Source of the DNA: Kofleriaceae bacterium
Lineage (GTDB): Bacteria; Myxococcota_A; Polyangia; Haliangiales; Haliangiaceae
Assembly: GCA_020633495.1 (NCBI GenBank)
Contig: JACKDR010000035.1
Coordinates: 1 to 64,000 of the forward strand
Direction of reading: 5' to 3'
DNA length: 64,000 nucleotides
In this document: one piece after another, positions 10,893 to 20,504 of the stretch
Layout: each line of letters starts with the position of its first letter
Numbering within the stretch: the stretch's first letter is position 1
Position numbers and translations under genes: made by a program
Notes under the pieces: generated by a model
Told to the model about the DNA's origin: nothing
The model's input: the letters and a program-made list of their open reading frames with translations, nothing else
The model's database searches: none

Positions 10893-11723
10893 ATGCACGC
10901 CCGCCCACCCGCCGTGGCCGGCCGTTTCTACCCGGGCACCGCCGCCGAGGTCGCCCACGAGGTCGCCCAGCTGTACGCCGGCGCCGCCGGCGGCGACGTC
11001 CGCGCCGCCGCGGTGATGTGCCCGCACGCCGGCTGGGTCTACTCGGGCAAGCTCGCGGCGGCGACGCTGGCCGGCGTCCACGTGCCCGAGCGCGTCGTCG
11101 TGTTGTGCCCCAACCACACCGGCGCCGGCGCCCGGGTCGCGGTCATGGCCGAGGGCGCGTGGCAGCTGCCCGGCGCGGTCGTGCCGATCGACGCGCCGCT
11201 GGCCCACGCGATCCTCGACGAGGCGCGCGCGGTGCGCGGCGTCCGCGACGACGCCCGCGCCCACGCCGGCGAGCACGCGATCGAGGTCCTGCTGCCGCTG
11301 CTGCTGGCGCGGCAGCCGGCGCTGCGGATCGTGCCGATCGTCGTCGGCGGGCTCGACGGCGACGAGTGCGTCGCGCTCGGCCAGGCCCTGGCCCGCGCGG
11401 TCGCGCGCGCCGGCGACGGCGCCGACGTCCTGGTGGTGGCGTCGAGCGACATGAGCCACTACCTGCCCGACGGCGAGGCCCGCCGCCGCGACCGGCTCGC
11501 CCTCGACGCGCTGGTCACCGGCGACGCCGGCGCGCTGGTCGACGCGGTCGTCGATCACGACGTCTCGATGTGCGGCGTCCGACCCGCCGCGGCGATGCTG
11601 GCGTACGCGCGGGCGCGCGGCGCCGCCCTGCCCCACCTGGTCGGCTACGCCACCAGCGGCGACGCCTTCGGCGACTACGACCGCGTCGTCGGCTACGCCG
11701 GCGTCGTGGTGCCCGCGGCGTGA
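10893..11723 (+). CDS. amrB: Memo-family protein (AmmeMemoRadiSam system protein B)
   Basis: 276 residues, starting at MHARPP just before the family-typical AVAGRFYPG. Conserved segments are CPHAGWVYSG, VVLCPNHTG and ASSDMSHYL, whose His/Asp residues form the metal site known in human MEMO1. In bacteria this family usually accompanies AMMECR1 and a radical-SAM partner; neither is in this window. The function is still uncertain, with redox or modification roles proposed for the family. The stop overlaps the GTG start of the rhomboid gene, so they are coupled. Confidence 0.9.
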   Translation: MHARPPAVAGRFYPGTAAEVAHEVAQLYAGAAGGDVRAAAVMCPHAGWVYSGKLAAATLAGVHVPERVVVLCPNHTGAGARVAVMAEGAWQLPGAVVPIDAPLAHAILDEARAVRGVRDDARAHAGEHAIEVLLPLLLARQPALRIVPIVVGGLDGDECVALGQALARAVARAGDGADVLVVASSDMSHYLPDGEARRRDRLALDALVTGDAGALVDAVVDHDVSMCGVRPAAAMLAYARARGAALPHLVGYATSGDAFGDYDRVVGYAGVVVPAA

Positions 11724-12759
11724 CCGGCGCCGCGGCCGCGGCCGGCGGTGGCGACGCCCCGCCGCGGCTGTGGGCCAGCTGGCTGGTCGCCGGCGCGCTG
11801 GTCGCGGCGTGGATCGCCGCCGCGGCGATCGGCGTCGACGTCACCGCGCCCGGCGCCGGCGAGCTGATCGCCACCGGCGGCAACTACGGGCCGCGCACGC
11901 TCGACGGCCAGCCGTGGCGGCTGGTCACCGCCGCGTTCGTCCACGCCGGCGTCGTCCACCTGGCGGTCAACGTGATCGCCCTGGCCGCGCTGGGCCCGGT
12001 GCTCGAGCGCCGCGCCGGCCGCGCCGGTGGCGCCGCGGTGATGCTCGGCGCCACCGTGGTCGCGGGCGCGGTGTCGGCGGCGTGGTCGCCGTACGCGGTG
12101 TCGGTCGGCGCCTCCGGCGCGCTCGCCGGGGTGTGCGGCGCGCTGGCGGTGGCGCTGGTGGTGGCGCCGGCGCGGTTCTCGCCGCGGGCCCGGCGCGGCG
12201 CCGCGGTCGCGGTCGCCGCGACGGTGGCGTGGGGCGTGATCCTGGCGTGGCGCTACGACGGCGTCGATCACGCCGCCCACGCCGCCGGCCTGGTCGCCGG
12301 CGCGGCGATCGGCGCGCTGGCGATCAGCGCCACCAGGCGCGCTCGACCGGCGCGCTGCTCGGCGTCGCGGTCGCGGTCGCGGTCGCGGCCGCGGTGGTGG
12401 CGACGGCGCGGCCGCCGTCGGACCTGCGCGCGGTGGCGCGCGACGTCGAGGCCATCGAGCGCCGCTTCGACGCCGTGGTCCGCGGCGCCGGGCTGCGCCC
12501 CGACGGGCCGCGCCTGGCGCGGACGATCGACGCCGACGTCATCGCGCCGCTGCGCGCCGCCGCGGCCCGGATCCGGGTCGATCCGCGCATGCCGCCGCGC
12601 GATCGCGCCCGCGCCGCCGCGCTCACCGGCTACGCCGCGGCGCGGCTGCGCGCGCTCGAGCTGTTCGTGCGCTACCTCGACACCGGCGACGCCAGCTTGC
12701 AGGCCGACATCCGCGCCGCCAGCGCCGAGGCCGACGCCGCGCTGGCCGCGGCCCGGTAG
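11720..12759 (+). CDS. Rhomboid-family intramembrane serine protease, apparently frameshifted
   Basis: The start GTG (11720-11722) overlaps the Memo stop (GTGA). The first frame codes for a rhomboid core: HAGVVHLAVNVIALAAL, catalytic Ser132 in GASGALAGVCG and a helix with His184/His187 (DHAAHAAG). Near 12325-12340 coding sense moves to the -1 frame, which continues with a further hydrophobic helix (GALLGVAVAVAVAAAVV). A ~120-residue helical cytosolic tail follows, ending at 12759. The first frame stays open but turns into Arg/Ser-rich nonsense. A one-base loss, in the genome or the assembly, would explain this. Repaired length is about 346 residues. The alternative is two separate genes. Confidence 0.7.
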
Positions 12760-12772
12760 CGGGCGCCCTCGA

Positions 12773-13357
12773 TCAGTCCGCGCGCTTGCGGGCGCGCAGT
12801 CGCTTCTGCGTCGAGCCCGGCCCCGCGGCCGCGGCCCGGCGCGTGGTCGTGGCGCGGCGGGTCCGACGGTGCGGCGCCAGGCCCAGCGACGCGGCCGGCC
12901 GCACCAGGCGGTACGACATCGCCTCGCGGTTCTCGAGCCGCCACACCATCCGCATGCCGGTCCAGACCCCGTCGATCGCGCACACCGTGCTGTCGGCGAG
13001 GCCGGCGGCCATCGCGACCCGGCGCAGCAGATCCTCGCGGACGTCGCCGGCGCGCCGCGACCGCCAGCATACCCACAGCTGCCCCTGCGGGTGCAGGCGG
13101 TGGGTCACCTCGAGCACGCGCCGCTCGAGCTGGGCCAGGCAGTCGACGAACACCACCACGACGTCCACGGCGCGGCCGCGCATGACGCGGCTGATCCGGA
13201 CGTCGCCGGCGAGCTCGTCGAGCGCGGCGACCTCGGCGGCGAGCCGGCCGGGAAAGCGCTCGGGCGCACCCAGCAGCACCACCTGGTGCCCCGGCTTGAT
13301 CCCGAGCCTGCGGGTCAGCGTCCCGCGGGTAGGCCGCGCCATTCCCATGACCGGCAT
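12773..13357 (-). CDS. DUF3052 family protein
   Basis: A 194-residue cytoplasmic protein matching DUF3052 from memory: KPGHQVVLLGAPERF near the start, VVVFVDCLAQLERR and LWVCWRSRR in the middle, and VCAIDGVWTGMRMVWR before a basic Arg/Ala-rich tail. The family has no firm function. The ATGs at 13342, 13348 and 13357 are all possible and none has a good ribosome site, so the N-terminus is uncertain by a few residues. It converges with the rhomboid gene and diverges from the cytochrome pair. Confidence 0.78.
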   Translation of the reverse strand: MPVMGMARPTRGTLTRRLGIKPGHQVVLLGAPERFPGRLAAEVAALDELAGDVRISRVMRGRAVDVVVVFVDCLAQLERRVLEVTHRLHPQGQLWVCWRSRRAGDVREDLLRRVAMAAGLADSTVCAIDGVWTGMRMVWRLENREAMSYRLVRPAASLGLAPHRRTRRATTTRRAAAAGPGSTQKRLRARKRAD

Positions 13358-13375
13358 CTTGCCGCGCCCCGGGGG

Positions 13376-13395
13376 CGGGTCAAATGAATGACCCG
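13376..13395. promoter_or_regulatory. Palindrome between DUF3052 and the cytochrome genes
   Basis: CGGGTCA (13376-13382) and TGACCCG (13389-13395) form a perfect 7-base inverted repeat with a 6-base AATGAA centre. It lies in the ~210-base divergent gap 13358-13567 and could be an operator serving both sides. A second GC-rich hairpin lies just before the ribosome site at 13557. Nothing else recognisable is in this gap. Confidence 0.35.
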
Positions 13396-13567
13396 GGGTT
13401 TCTGGCCGACTCCCTCGACGGCGCGCCGCGTCATGATGATCCCGGTCAGACCGCGCCTGGCCCCGGACCGCTCAAGGCCCCAGAACCTCGACGCTCCGGA
13501 TCTTGTTGGGTATCGTGCCGACATTCTTGCGGGGGGCGGCCCTCCGCCCTTGACTTCGGAGGCCCCC

Positions 13568-13960
13568 GTGCAACCCCCGCTTCTCGCGACCTGCGCCGTC
13601 GCCGCGCTCGCCGCCGTCACCGGCTGCGTCGACGCCAGCGAACGCTCGACCGACTACGCCTACCTGCACGCGGCGATCATCGAGCCGAGCTGCGCCACCG
13701 CCAACTGCCACTCGGCGATGACCGCGCAGCAGGGCCTCGACCTGTCGACCCCGGCGACCTGCGACGATCTGGTCGCCAACTACGTGTGCCCGGGCGCCGG
13801 CGCCGACTGCGCGAACCCGTTCGGCATCGACGTCCACGGCCTGCTGATCAACCGCCTGCGCGCCACCGACGGCCTGCTGATGCCGCAGGACGGGCCGCTG
13901 CCCGAGAGCGACATCCAGCTGATCGAGACCTGGATCGAGGAGGGCGCGTCGTGCGAATGA
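13568..13960 (+). CDS. Lipoprotein with PSCyt1-like (planctomycete cytochrome-c-like) domain
   Basis: 130 residues from the GTG at 13568, fixed by GGAGG five bases upstream. It has a lipoprotein signal ending in the lipobox VTGC. The body matches the small cytochrome-like domain used in myxobacteria and planctomycetes: IIEPSC...NCHS, then MPQDGP and a WIEEGA end. The possible haem motif is CATANCH, that is C-x4-C-H and not the usual C-x2-C-H, so haem attachment is uncertain. Its last codons overlap the next gene by ten bases. The pair probably makes an envelope electron-transfer or sensing unit (inference). Confidence 0.78.
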   Translation: MQPPLLATCAVAALAAVTGCVDASERSTDYAYLHAAIIEPSCATANCHSAMTAQQGLDLSTPATCDDLVANYVCPGAGADCANPFGIDVHGLLINRLRATDGLLMPQDGPLPESDIQLIETWIEEGASCE

Positions 13961-15105
13961 TCCTGACCGTCGTCGCGGCCGCGGGCCTGCTGACGATCGC
14001 CGCCGGCGACGCCGCCGCGTACCCGCAGTTCCAGCTGTCGACCAGCGCGGAGCGGTGCTCGCAGTGCCACTTCTCGCCCGGCGGCGGCGGCCTGCTCAAC
14101 GCCTACGGCCGCGACGAGGCCGGCTCGACGATCAGCTGGATCGACGACGGCGCGCTCGGCGACGGCCGCCTGCTGCACGGCGCGTGGACGCCGCCCGACT
14201 GGCTCGCCCTCGGCGGCGACTACCGCGGCGTCGTCGGCTACAAGGATCCCGGCCCCGGCGACGCCGACACCCTGCTGTTCCCGATGCAGGCCGACCTCTA
14301 CGTCCGCCCCACCTTCGGCCCGATCTCGATCACGCTGATCGGCGGCATGCGCGGCGTCGCGCGCGGCGCCGAGGCCAAGGACATCGGCATCGCGGATCGG
14401 CTGACCTCGCGCGAGCACTTCGTCACCTACGAGCCCGACAGCGGCGCCTGGTACGTGCGCGCCGGCCGGTTCTTCCCGGTCTACGGCCTGCGCTCGCAGG
14501 ATCACACCTCGTACGTGCGCCGCTACCTGGGCCTGTCGACCCTCGAGGAGCCGTACGGCGCCGCCTACGGCAAGTACGGCGCCGACTGGGAGCTGCACGT
14601 CTCGGCGTTCACCAAGCCGCCGTCGGCGTCGCTGGGCATCGGCCAGGACACCGGCGCCGCGGTCTACTACGAGAAGCGCAACGAGGACGTCACCGCCGCC
14701 TACGGCGCCCAGGCCCGCGTCACCGCCAGCAGCACCGACCGGCGCGCCCTGGTCGGCGGCGTCTACAAGCGGTGGCTCGAGGACCAGAAGCTGATGGTGC
14801 TCGCCGAGCTCGACGCCGGCGCCCAGGCCTTCCCCGACACCACCGCCGACGCGCGGCTGCAGCTGCTCGGCTACCTCGGCGTGACGTACATGGCGCGGCA
14901 GGGCGTGATGATCGGCGGCGTGGTCCAGGGCTGGGACGACGACCTGCTGCTCGAGCAGAGCTCGCGCGCCGCCGCCGAGCTCGACGTCCAGGTGTTCCCG
15001 TTCGCCCACTTCGAGGCCCACCTGCTGGTCCGCGGCGAGACCGCGGGCCTCGATCTCGACCAGCCGGGCCTGCTCGGCATGCTCCAGCTCCACTACTACC
15101 TGTGA
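13951..15105 (+). CDS. Secreted CxxCH protein with predicted outer-membrane beta-barrel
   Basis: 384 residues from the GTG at 13951, six bases after a GAGGAGGG site. A signal peptide ending near AAAYPQF is followed at about 30-36 by a classic haem-c motif CSQCH. The rest alternates short aromatic and polar stretches (YVRPTFGP, WYVRAGRFFPVYGL, AAVYYEKR, VYKRWLEDQ) and ends in LQLHYYL. That pattern is expected of an outer-membrane barrel with a terminal aromatic strand. Haem plus barrel suggests an electron conduit or anchored cytochrome. It is coupled to the upstream cytochrome lipoprotein and its stop overlaps the ferrochelatase ATG by one base. Confidence 0.75.
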   Translation: MRMILTVVAAAGLLTIAAGDAAAYPQFQLSTSAERCSQCHFSPGGGGLLNAYGRDEAGSTISWIDDGALGDGRLLHGAWTPPDWLALGGDYRGVVGYKDPGPGDADTLLFPMQADLYVRPTFGPISITLIGGMRGVARGAEAKDIGIADRLTSREHFVTYEPDSGAWYVRAGRFFPVYGLRSQDHTSYVRRYLGLSTLEEPYGAAYGKYGADWELHVSAFTKPPSASLGIGQDTGAAVYYEKRNEDVTAAYGAQARVTASSTDRRALVGGVYKRWLEDQKLMVLAELDAGAQAFPDTTADARLQLLGYLGVTYMARQGVMIGGVVQGWDDDLLLEQSSRAAAELDVQVFPFAHFEAHLLVRGETAGLDLDQPGLLGMLQLHYYL

Positions 15106-16208
15106 TGCCCTCCGACGCCCCCACCGGCCTGCTCTTGCTCAACCTCGGCACCCCCGACGCGCCCACCGCGTCGGCGGTCCGTCGCTACCTGGCCCAGTTC
15201 CTGTCCGACCCCCGGGTCCTCGACATGAACCCGGTGGGCCGGTGGCTGCTCTTGCACGGCATCATCCTGCGGACCCGCCCGGCCAAGAGCGCGCACGCCT
15301 ACCAGCAGATCTGGGACGCGCAGCGCGGCTCGCCGCTCTTGTCGCACTCGCAGGAGCTCGCCGCCGAGGTCGCGACCCGGCTCGGCGATCGCTGGCGGGT
15401 CGCGCTCGGCATGCGCTACGGCAACCCGTCGATCGCGGCGGCGCTGGCCGAGCTGCGCGGCGGGCCGCGGCCGTGCGACCGCATCGTCGCGCTGCCGCTG
15501 TTCCCGCAGTACGCGTCGTCGTCGACCGGCTCGGCGGTCGAGGAGCTGTGGCGGGTCGCCAGCGCCGGCGCGGTGGTGCCGAGCCTGGAGATCGGCGGCG
15601 CGTTCTACGACGACCCCGGCTTCATCGCCGCGTTCGCCGCGGTGGGCCGGCCCATCCTCGACGACTTCGGCGCCGACCACGTCATGTTCTCGTTCCACGG
15701 CCTGCCCGAGCGCCACGTCCAGGCCACCGACCCCACCGGGGCGCACTGCCTGCGCTCCGACGCCTGCTGCGCCGCGATCGTCGACGCCAACCGCCACTGC
15801 TACCGCGCCCAGTGCCACGTCACCGCGCGCGCGCTGATCGCGGCGCTCGCGCTCGACCCGGCGCGGACCTCGGTGGCGTTCCAGTCGAGGCTGGGCCGGG
15901 TGCCGTGGATCAAGCCGTACACCGACAAGGTCCTCGACGAGCTCGCCGCCGCCGGGGTCAAGCGGCTCGCCGTGTTCTGCCCGGCGTTCGTCGCCGACTG
16001 CCTCGAGACCCTCGAGGAGATCGGCCTGCGCGCCCGCGCCCAGTTCGTCGCCGCCGGCGGCGAGGACCTGATCCTGGTGCCCAGCCTCAACGCGTCGCCG
16101 GCGTGGGCCGACGCGGTCGCGGCGATGGCGCGCCGCCACGACGACGGCCGCGCCCTGCCCGCCGGTTCCGACGCGCCGGCGGTTCCCGCGTCGCGGGCCG
16201 TCGAGTAG
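15105..16208 (+). CDS. hemH: Ferrochelatase
   Basis: 367 residues. It inserts iron into protoporphyrin at the end of haem synthesis. Visible family marks are LLNLGTPDAP at the start, LPLFPQYASSSTGSA, the catalytic-region FSFHGLPERH and a C-terminal CPAFVADCLETLEEI. A Cys-rich insert after HGLPERH has five Cys (CLRSDACC, then CYRAQC), as seen in other delta-group enzymes. Some ferrochelatases bind a [2Fe-2S] cluster, and this insert is a candidate site (inference). The ATG overlaps the stop of the cytochrome/barrel gene, so haem supply is coupled to that pair. Confidence 0.95.
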   Translation: MPSDAPTGLLLLNLGTPDAPTASAVRRYLAQFLSDPRVLDMNPVGRWLLLHGIILRTRPAKSAHAYQQIWDAQRGSPLLSHSQELAAEVATRLGDRWRVALGMRYGNPSIAAALAELRGGPRPCDRIVALPLFPQYASSSTGSAVEELWRVASAGAVVPSLEIGGAFYDDPGFIAAFAAVGRPILDDFGADHVMFSFHGLPERHVQATDPTGAHCLRSDACCAAIVDANRHCYRAQCHVTARALIAALALDPARTSVAFQSRLGRVPWIKPYTDKVLDELAAAGVKRLAVFCPAFVADCLETLEEIGLRARAQFVAAGGEDLILVPSLNASPAWADAVAAMARRHDDGRALPAGSDAPAVPASRAVE

Positions 16209-16219
16209 AGTGCCGCCCC

Positions 16220-17368
16220 ATGACGGCCTCCGTGCTCGCTGACGTCCACGGCGATCTGCTCGTGGTCCGCCCGCCGGTCCCCGCGACCTGCAACAAGGCC
16301 GGCGCCAACTACAAGAGCGAGGTCACCCACCTCGACTACTCGCCGCGCCGCGCCTACGACGAGTGGCTGTCGATCCTCGACGGCATCGTCGCCTGCGGCG
16401 GCGACGCCATCTACGCGTTCGAGGCGGTCGACGAGCCGTTCCTCGATCACGACGCGCTCGAGGTCGACGCCGCCGGCGACATCCGCGCCGCCGGCGCCAC
16501 CGCCGTGCTCGGCAACCTGCGCGACGTCGAGACCGGCCGGGTCTTCACCGCCAACGGCCCGTGGGTCACCGTCGACGGCGGCCGCGCCCGCGCGGTCATG
16601 CCCCACATGCTGCCGCACCGGCGCGGCGAGGCCAGCTACTACCGGGCGCTGCTCGCCGACCTCGCCGCCCAGGCCGGCGTCGCGCTCGAGCTGATCGACA
16701 ACCCGCACCGCTGGGAGGGCATGGCCGACGTCGCCGTGGTCGGTGACCGGGTCATCCTCACCCACGCCGTCCCCGGTCACTACGATCAGGGGCTGGCCCC
16801 CAAGAGCCCGCGCAGCTGCCTCGACGGCGTCACCTTCGCCGCCGACCAGCACGGCGTGCCGGCGGAGGCGCGCATCTACGCCGAGCTGGTCTACCCGCAC
16901 TTCCACGGCGACACCGTGCACTTCGGCGCCCGCCCGCCCAGCGGCGCGCCGGTGCTGGTCCACTACGCCGGCGGCCTGTGGGGCGACGGCCACGACCGCG
17001 TGGTCGCGGCGCTGGGTGGCGACCACGTCGTCGCGATCGGGATCGACGACGCCGTCCACCAGTACGCCGGCAACTCCCGCCAGGTCCGCGACGGCGTGCT
17101 CGTCCCCGACGGGGTCAGCCCGCGCTTCGTCGCGGCGATCGAGGCCCTGGGCCTGACGACCCACCGGGTCCCGCTGTTCGAGCTGTTCGGCAAGGCCGGC
17201 GGCGGGCCGGCGTGCGCGACCCTGTACCTGCCGCGTGGGCTCGCGGTCCCGGCCGACTCGCCGCTGCGCTACTCGGCGACGCGCGACGCGGTGCGGGCCC
17301 GCCGCGAGCGGATCCCCCAGCGCCTCACGGTCGCCTCCGACTACTTCGCGGGCAAGCCCCGCGGCTAG
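16220..17368 (+). CDS. Guanidino-group modifying enzyme (DDAH/amidinotransferase superfamily)
   Basis: A 382-residue cytoplasmic protein. The C-terminal motif GKAGGGPACATLYLPRG contains the candidate nucleophile Cys in the GGG-x-x-C setting shared by arginine deiminases, dimethylarginine hydrolases and amidinotransferases. NPHRWEGMADV and HGDTVHF lie where the substrate-binding acid and catalytic His are found in the family. The expected chemistry is attack on a guanidinium carbon, releasing ammonia or an amine. Which arginine-like substrate is used is unknown. It follows hemH by only 11 bases. Confidence 0.72.
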   Translation: MTASVLADVHGDLLVVRPPVPATCNKAGANYKSEVTHLDYSPRRAYDEWLSILDGIVACGGDAIYAFEAVDEPFLDHDALEVDAAGDIRAAGATAVLGNLRDVETGRVFTANGPWVTVDGGRARAVMPHMLPHRRGEASYYRALLADLAAQAGVALELIDNPHRWEGMADVAVVGDRVILTHAVPGHYDQGLAPKSPRSCLDGVTFAADQHGVPAEARIYAELVYPHFHGDTVHFGARPPSGAPVLVHYAGGLWGDGHDRVVAALGGDHVVAIGIDDAVHQYAGNSRQVRDGVLVPDGVSPRFVAAIEALGLTTHRVPLFELFGKAGGGPACATLYLPRGLAVPADSPLRYSATRDAVRARRERIPQRLTVASDYFAGKPRG

Positions 17369-17610
17369 CGCGTCACCAGCAACGCGCCGAAATGAGACGG
17401 CTTCGTCGCCTCGCGCGGCGTTTGGTCGCTGTTGCACAGCGTGCGCAGCCCACCGATCGCGGGACCAAAAAGGCGGCGCAAACGCTGGAAACTTGCCGGA
17501 TCTCTCGATAAACACGCAGCATCGCATCGCCTCTCTTGGCGGCTTGCCGCGTACGCGACGGTCGCAGGTTGGCGCCGCACGAGGGAACCAAGCAAAGGAT
17601 CGAGACTCGT

Positions 17611-19038
17611 ATGAGCTTCCACAGCCTTCGCCGCTATGTCGCTCTCACCGTGATGGGTGGGGCGCTCGGTGGGATCGCGCTCTCGGCTTCGCCGGCAGAG
17701 GCAAACGTCGAGGTCGGGGTCACCGCAGGACCACACCAGTTCAGCGAGAACAATGAGCTCGGCGTCGCGGATCGCGCCGACGCCACCTCGCTGCGCAACT
17801 CCGTCTTCTTCGGAGTCCGGATCGGCTACATGCTCAGCGACATGCTGGGCGTCGAGGTCGAGGGTGGCGTCATCCCCAGCGAGGGCCGCGACCTGGTGTT
17901 CGATGCGTGGGTCGCCTCGGCGCGCCTGCACCTGATCGCCCAGTTCGGCGCCGATGACCCGGCCAAGAAGCTGATCCCGTTCGCCGTCCTCGGCGCCGGG
18001 TTCAACGACGTGGTCAGCTCGGACAACACCACCGCGATCGACAAGGACCTCGACGAGGAGTTCCACGTCGGCGTCGGCGTCAAGTACCGCGTCGACAACG
18101 GCTGGGGCCTGCGCTTCGACCTGCGCGCCAGCTTCCCGCCGTCCTCCGAGGACAAGTCGCTCACGTTCGAGGGCGAGGCGCTGCTGTCGATCTACAAGGA
18201 GTTCGGCCGCGCCGAGCCCAAGGTCGAGAAGAAGGAAGAGATCGTCGACACCGGGCCGACCGACATCGACGGCGACGGCATCATGGATGACGTCGACCAG
18301 TGCAAGGACGAGCCCGAGGACATGGACGGGTTCCAGGACGACGACGGCTGCCCCGACGCCGACAACGACGGTGACGGCATCGCCGACACCGCCGACCAGT
18401 GCAAGAACGAGCCCGAGGACATGGACGGGTTCCAGGACGAGGACGGCTGCCCCGACGCCGACAACGACGGCGACGGCCTGCCCGACACCGCGGACACGCA
18501 GTGCCCGAACGACCCGGAGGACGCCGACGGCTTCCAGGACGAGGACGGCTGCCCGGATCCGGACAACGACAACGACGGCGTGCTCGACGCCGACGACCAG
18601 TGCCCGGACCAGATGGAGACCCACAACGGCTACAAGGACACCGACGGCTGCGCCGACGAGGTGCCGAAGGCGGTCGCCAAGTTCACCGGCGTCATCAAGG
18701 GCATCAACTTCAAGGTCAACTCGGACCAGATCAACAAGAGCAGCTTCAAGGTGCTCGGCCAGGTCGTGAAGGTCCTCAACGACTTCCCCGAGGTGAAGCT
18801 CGAGATCCAGGGTCACACCTCGGACGAGGGTGATCGCGACGCCAACATGACCCTGTCGCAGGCCCGCGCCGACGCCGTCAAGGCGTACCTGGTGTCGGCC
18901 GGCGTCGACGAGGCCCGCCTGCAGGCCAAGGGCTACGGCCCGGACGTCCCGCTGGCGCCCTACGAGGGCCTCAAGGGCAGCAAGCTGAAGAAGGCGCGCG
19001 AGCAGAACCGCCGCGTCGAGTTCAAGCTGATCGACTAG
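17611..19038 (+). CDS. OmpA-family outer-membrane protein with TSP3 calcium repeats
   Basis: 475 residues with an AAAGGAT ribosome site before the ATG at 17611. Signal peptide about 1-31 (ending PAEA), then an eight-strand beta-barrel (about 32-205). Four thrombospondin type-3 repeats follow (about 220-348; DIDGDGIMDDVDQC and relatives, which bind calcium through DxDxDG). The C-terminal OmpA peptidoglycan-binding domain is about 360-475 (LEIQGHTSDEGD, NMTLSQARADAVKAYL, NRRVEF). It anchors the outer membrane to the cell wall. The ~240-base leader 17369-17610 is less GC-rich and probably holds its promoter. A strong terminator follows. Confidence 0.95.
   Translation: MSFHSLRRYVALTVMGGALGGIALSASPAEANVEVGVTAGPHQFSENNELGVADRADATSLRNSVFFGVRIGYMLSDMLGVEVEGGVIPSEGRDLVFDAWVASARLHLIAQFGADDPAKKLIPFAVLGAGFNDVVSSDNTTAIDKDLDEEFHVGVGVKYRVDNGWGLRFDLRASFPPSSEDKSLTFEGEALLSIYKEFGRAEPKVEKKEEIVDTGPTDIDGDGIMDDVDQCKDEPEDMDGFQDDDGCPDADNDGDGIADTADQCKNEPEDMDGFQDEDGCPDADNDGDGLPDTADTQCPNDPEDADGFQDEDGCPDPDNDNDGVLDADDQCPDQMETHNGYKDTDGCADEVPKAVAKFTGVIKGINFKVNSDQINKSSFKVLGQVVKVLNDFPEVKLEIQGHTSDEGDRDANMTLSQARADAVKAYLVSAGVDEARLQAKGYGPDVPLAPYEGLKGSKLKKAREQNRRVEFKLID
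18268..18660 (+). repeat. Four TSP3 repeat units in the OmpA gene
   Basis: Near-copies of a ~108-base unit code for DADNDGDGIADTADQC and the following ...EDMDGFQDEDGCP. The first two are almost identical at DNA level; the later ones have drifted (NPDNDND, TQCPND). This looks like recent internal duplication. Confidence 0.8.
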
Positions 19039-19082
19039 TCGATCCGCGGTCCGGGGCGCTCGCCCCGGATGCCCAGAGGCGA

Positions 19083-19117
19083 CGAAGCCCGGTCGAGAGA
19101 CCGGGCTTCGGTCGTTT
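19083..19117 (+). terminator. Intrinsic terminator after the OmpA gene
   Basis: CGAAGCCCGGTC (19083-19094) and GACCGGGCTTCG (19099-19110) form a perfect 12-base stem with a GAGA loop. TTTT follows at 19114-19117. It lies about 45 bases after the OmpA stop. Confidence 0.85.
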
Positions 19118-19187
19118 TCGGGCGCCGTGCGGCCCAGCCCACGGCAAGCCTTCCGGTAGCTTCGGCGATCTGGTACAAGGCCCGGCC

Positions 19188-19439
19188 ATGGCCCTGTCCG
19201 AGTCGCTGATCGCCGTGCTGGCGTGCCCGAAGTCGAAGCAGCCGCTGGTGTACTTCCCCCGCGGCGAGGCCGGCGACGACGACGCCAGCGGCTTCCTGCT
19301 GTGCCCGGCGTCCCGGCTGCGCTACCGCATCGACGACGGCGTCCCGGTGCTGCTCGTCGAGGAGGCCCAGGAGGTCCCGGCCCAGGAGGTCGATCGCCTG
19401 ATCGCCCGCGCCCGGGACCTGGGCCTGACGGTTCCGTGA
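19188..19439 (+). CDS. Trm112-family small protein
   Basis: 83 residues. LIAVLACPKSKQPLVYF, a later LLCPASRLRYRIDDGVPVLL and the length match the Trm112/UPF0434 family. Only single Cys remain at each half of the usual zinc site (CP...CP). In eukaryotes and archaea Trm112 activates methyltransferases; bacterial members are thought to do the same, with unknown partners. It stands alone between two regulatory gaps. Confidence 0.85.
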   Translation: MALSESLIAVLACPKSKQPLVYFPRGEAGDDDASGFLLCPASRLRYRIDDGVPVLLVEEAQEVPAQEVDRLIARARDLGLTVP

Positions 19440-19477
19440 TTTCGCACGGTTAGATTCGATCTGGTGCCGGTTTTTCG

Positions 19478-19506
19478 TTGACGCCGGCTGCCGAAAACGG
19501 TAGATC
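19478..19506 (+). promoter_or_regulatory. Sigma-70-like promoter before prs
   Basis: TTGACG (19478-19483) and TAGATC (19501-19506) are separated by exactly 17 bases, 39 bases before the prs start. The -10 is a weak match. This would drive the prs-rplY-pth-rpsF-rpsR-rplI block. Confidence 0.45.
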
Positions 19507-19545
19507 GCCCCTTCCTCGGGACGAAACCTCGCGGAGACCACCCTC

Positions 19546-20493
<948 letters not shown>

Positions 20494-20504
20494 ACGAGGT
20501 CATC

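Noticed and set aside
17365..18816. Minus-strand frame opposite the OmpA gene
   Set aside because: Val/Gly-rich mirror of the TSP3 repeats.
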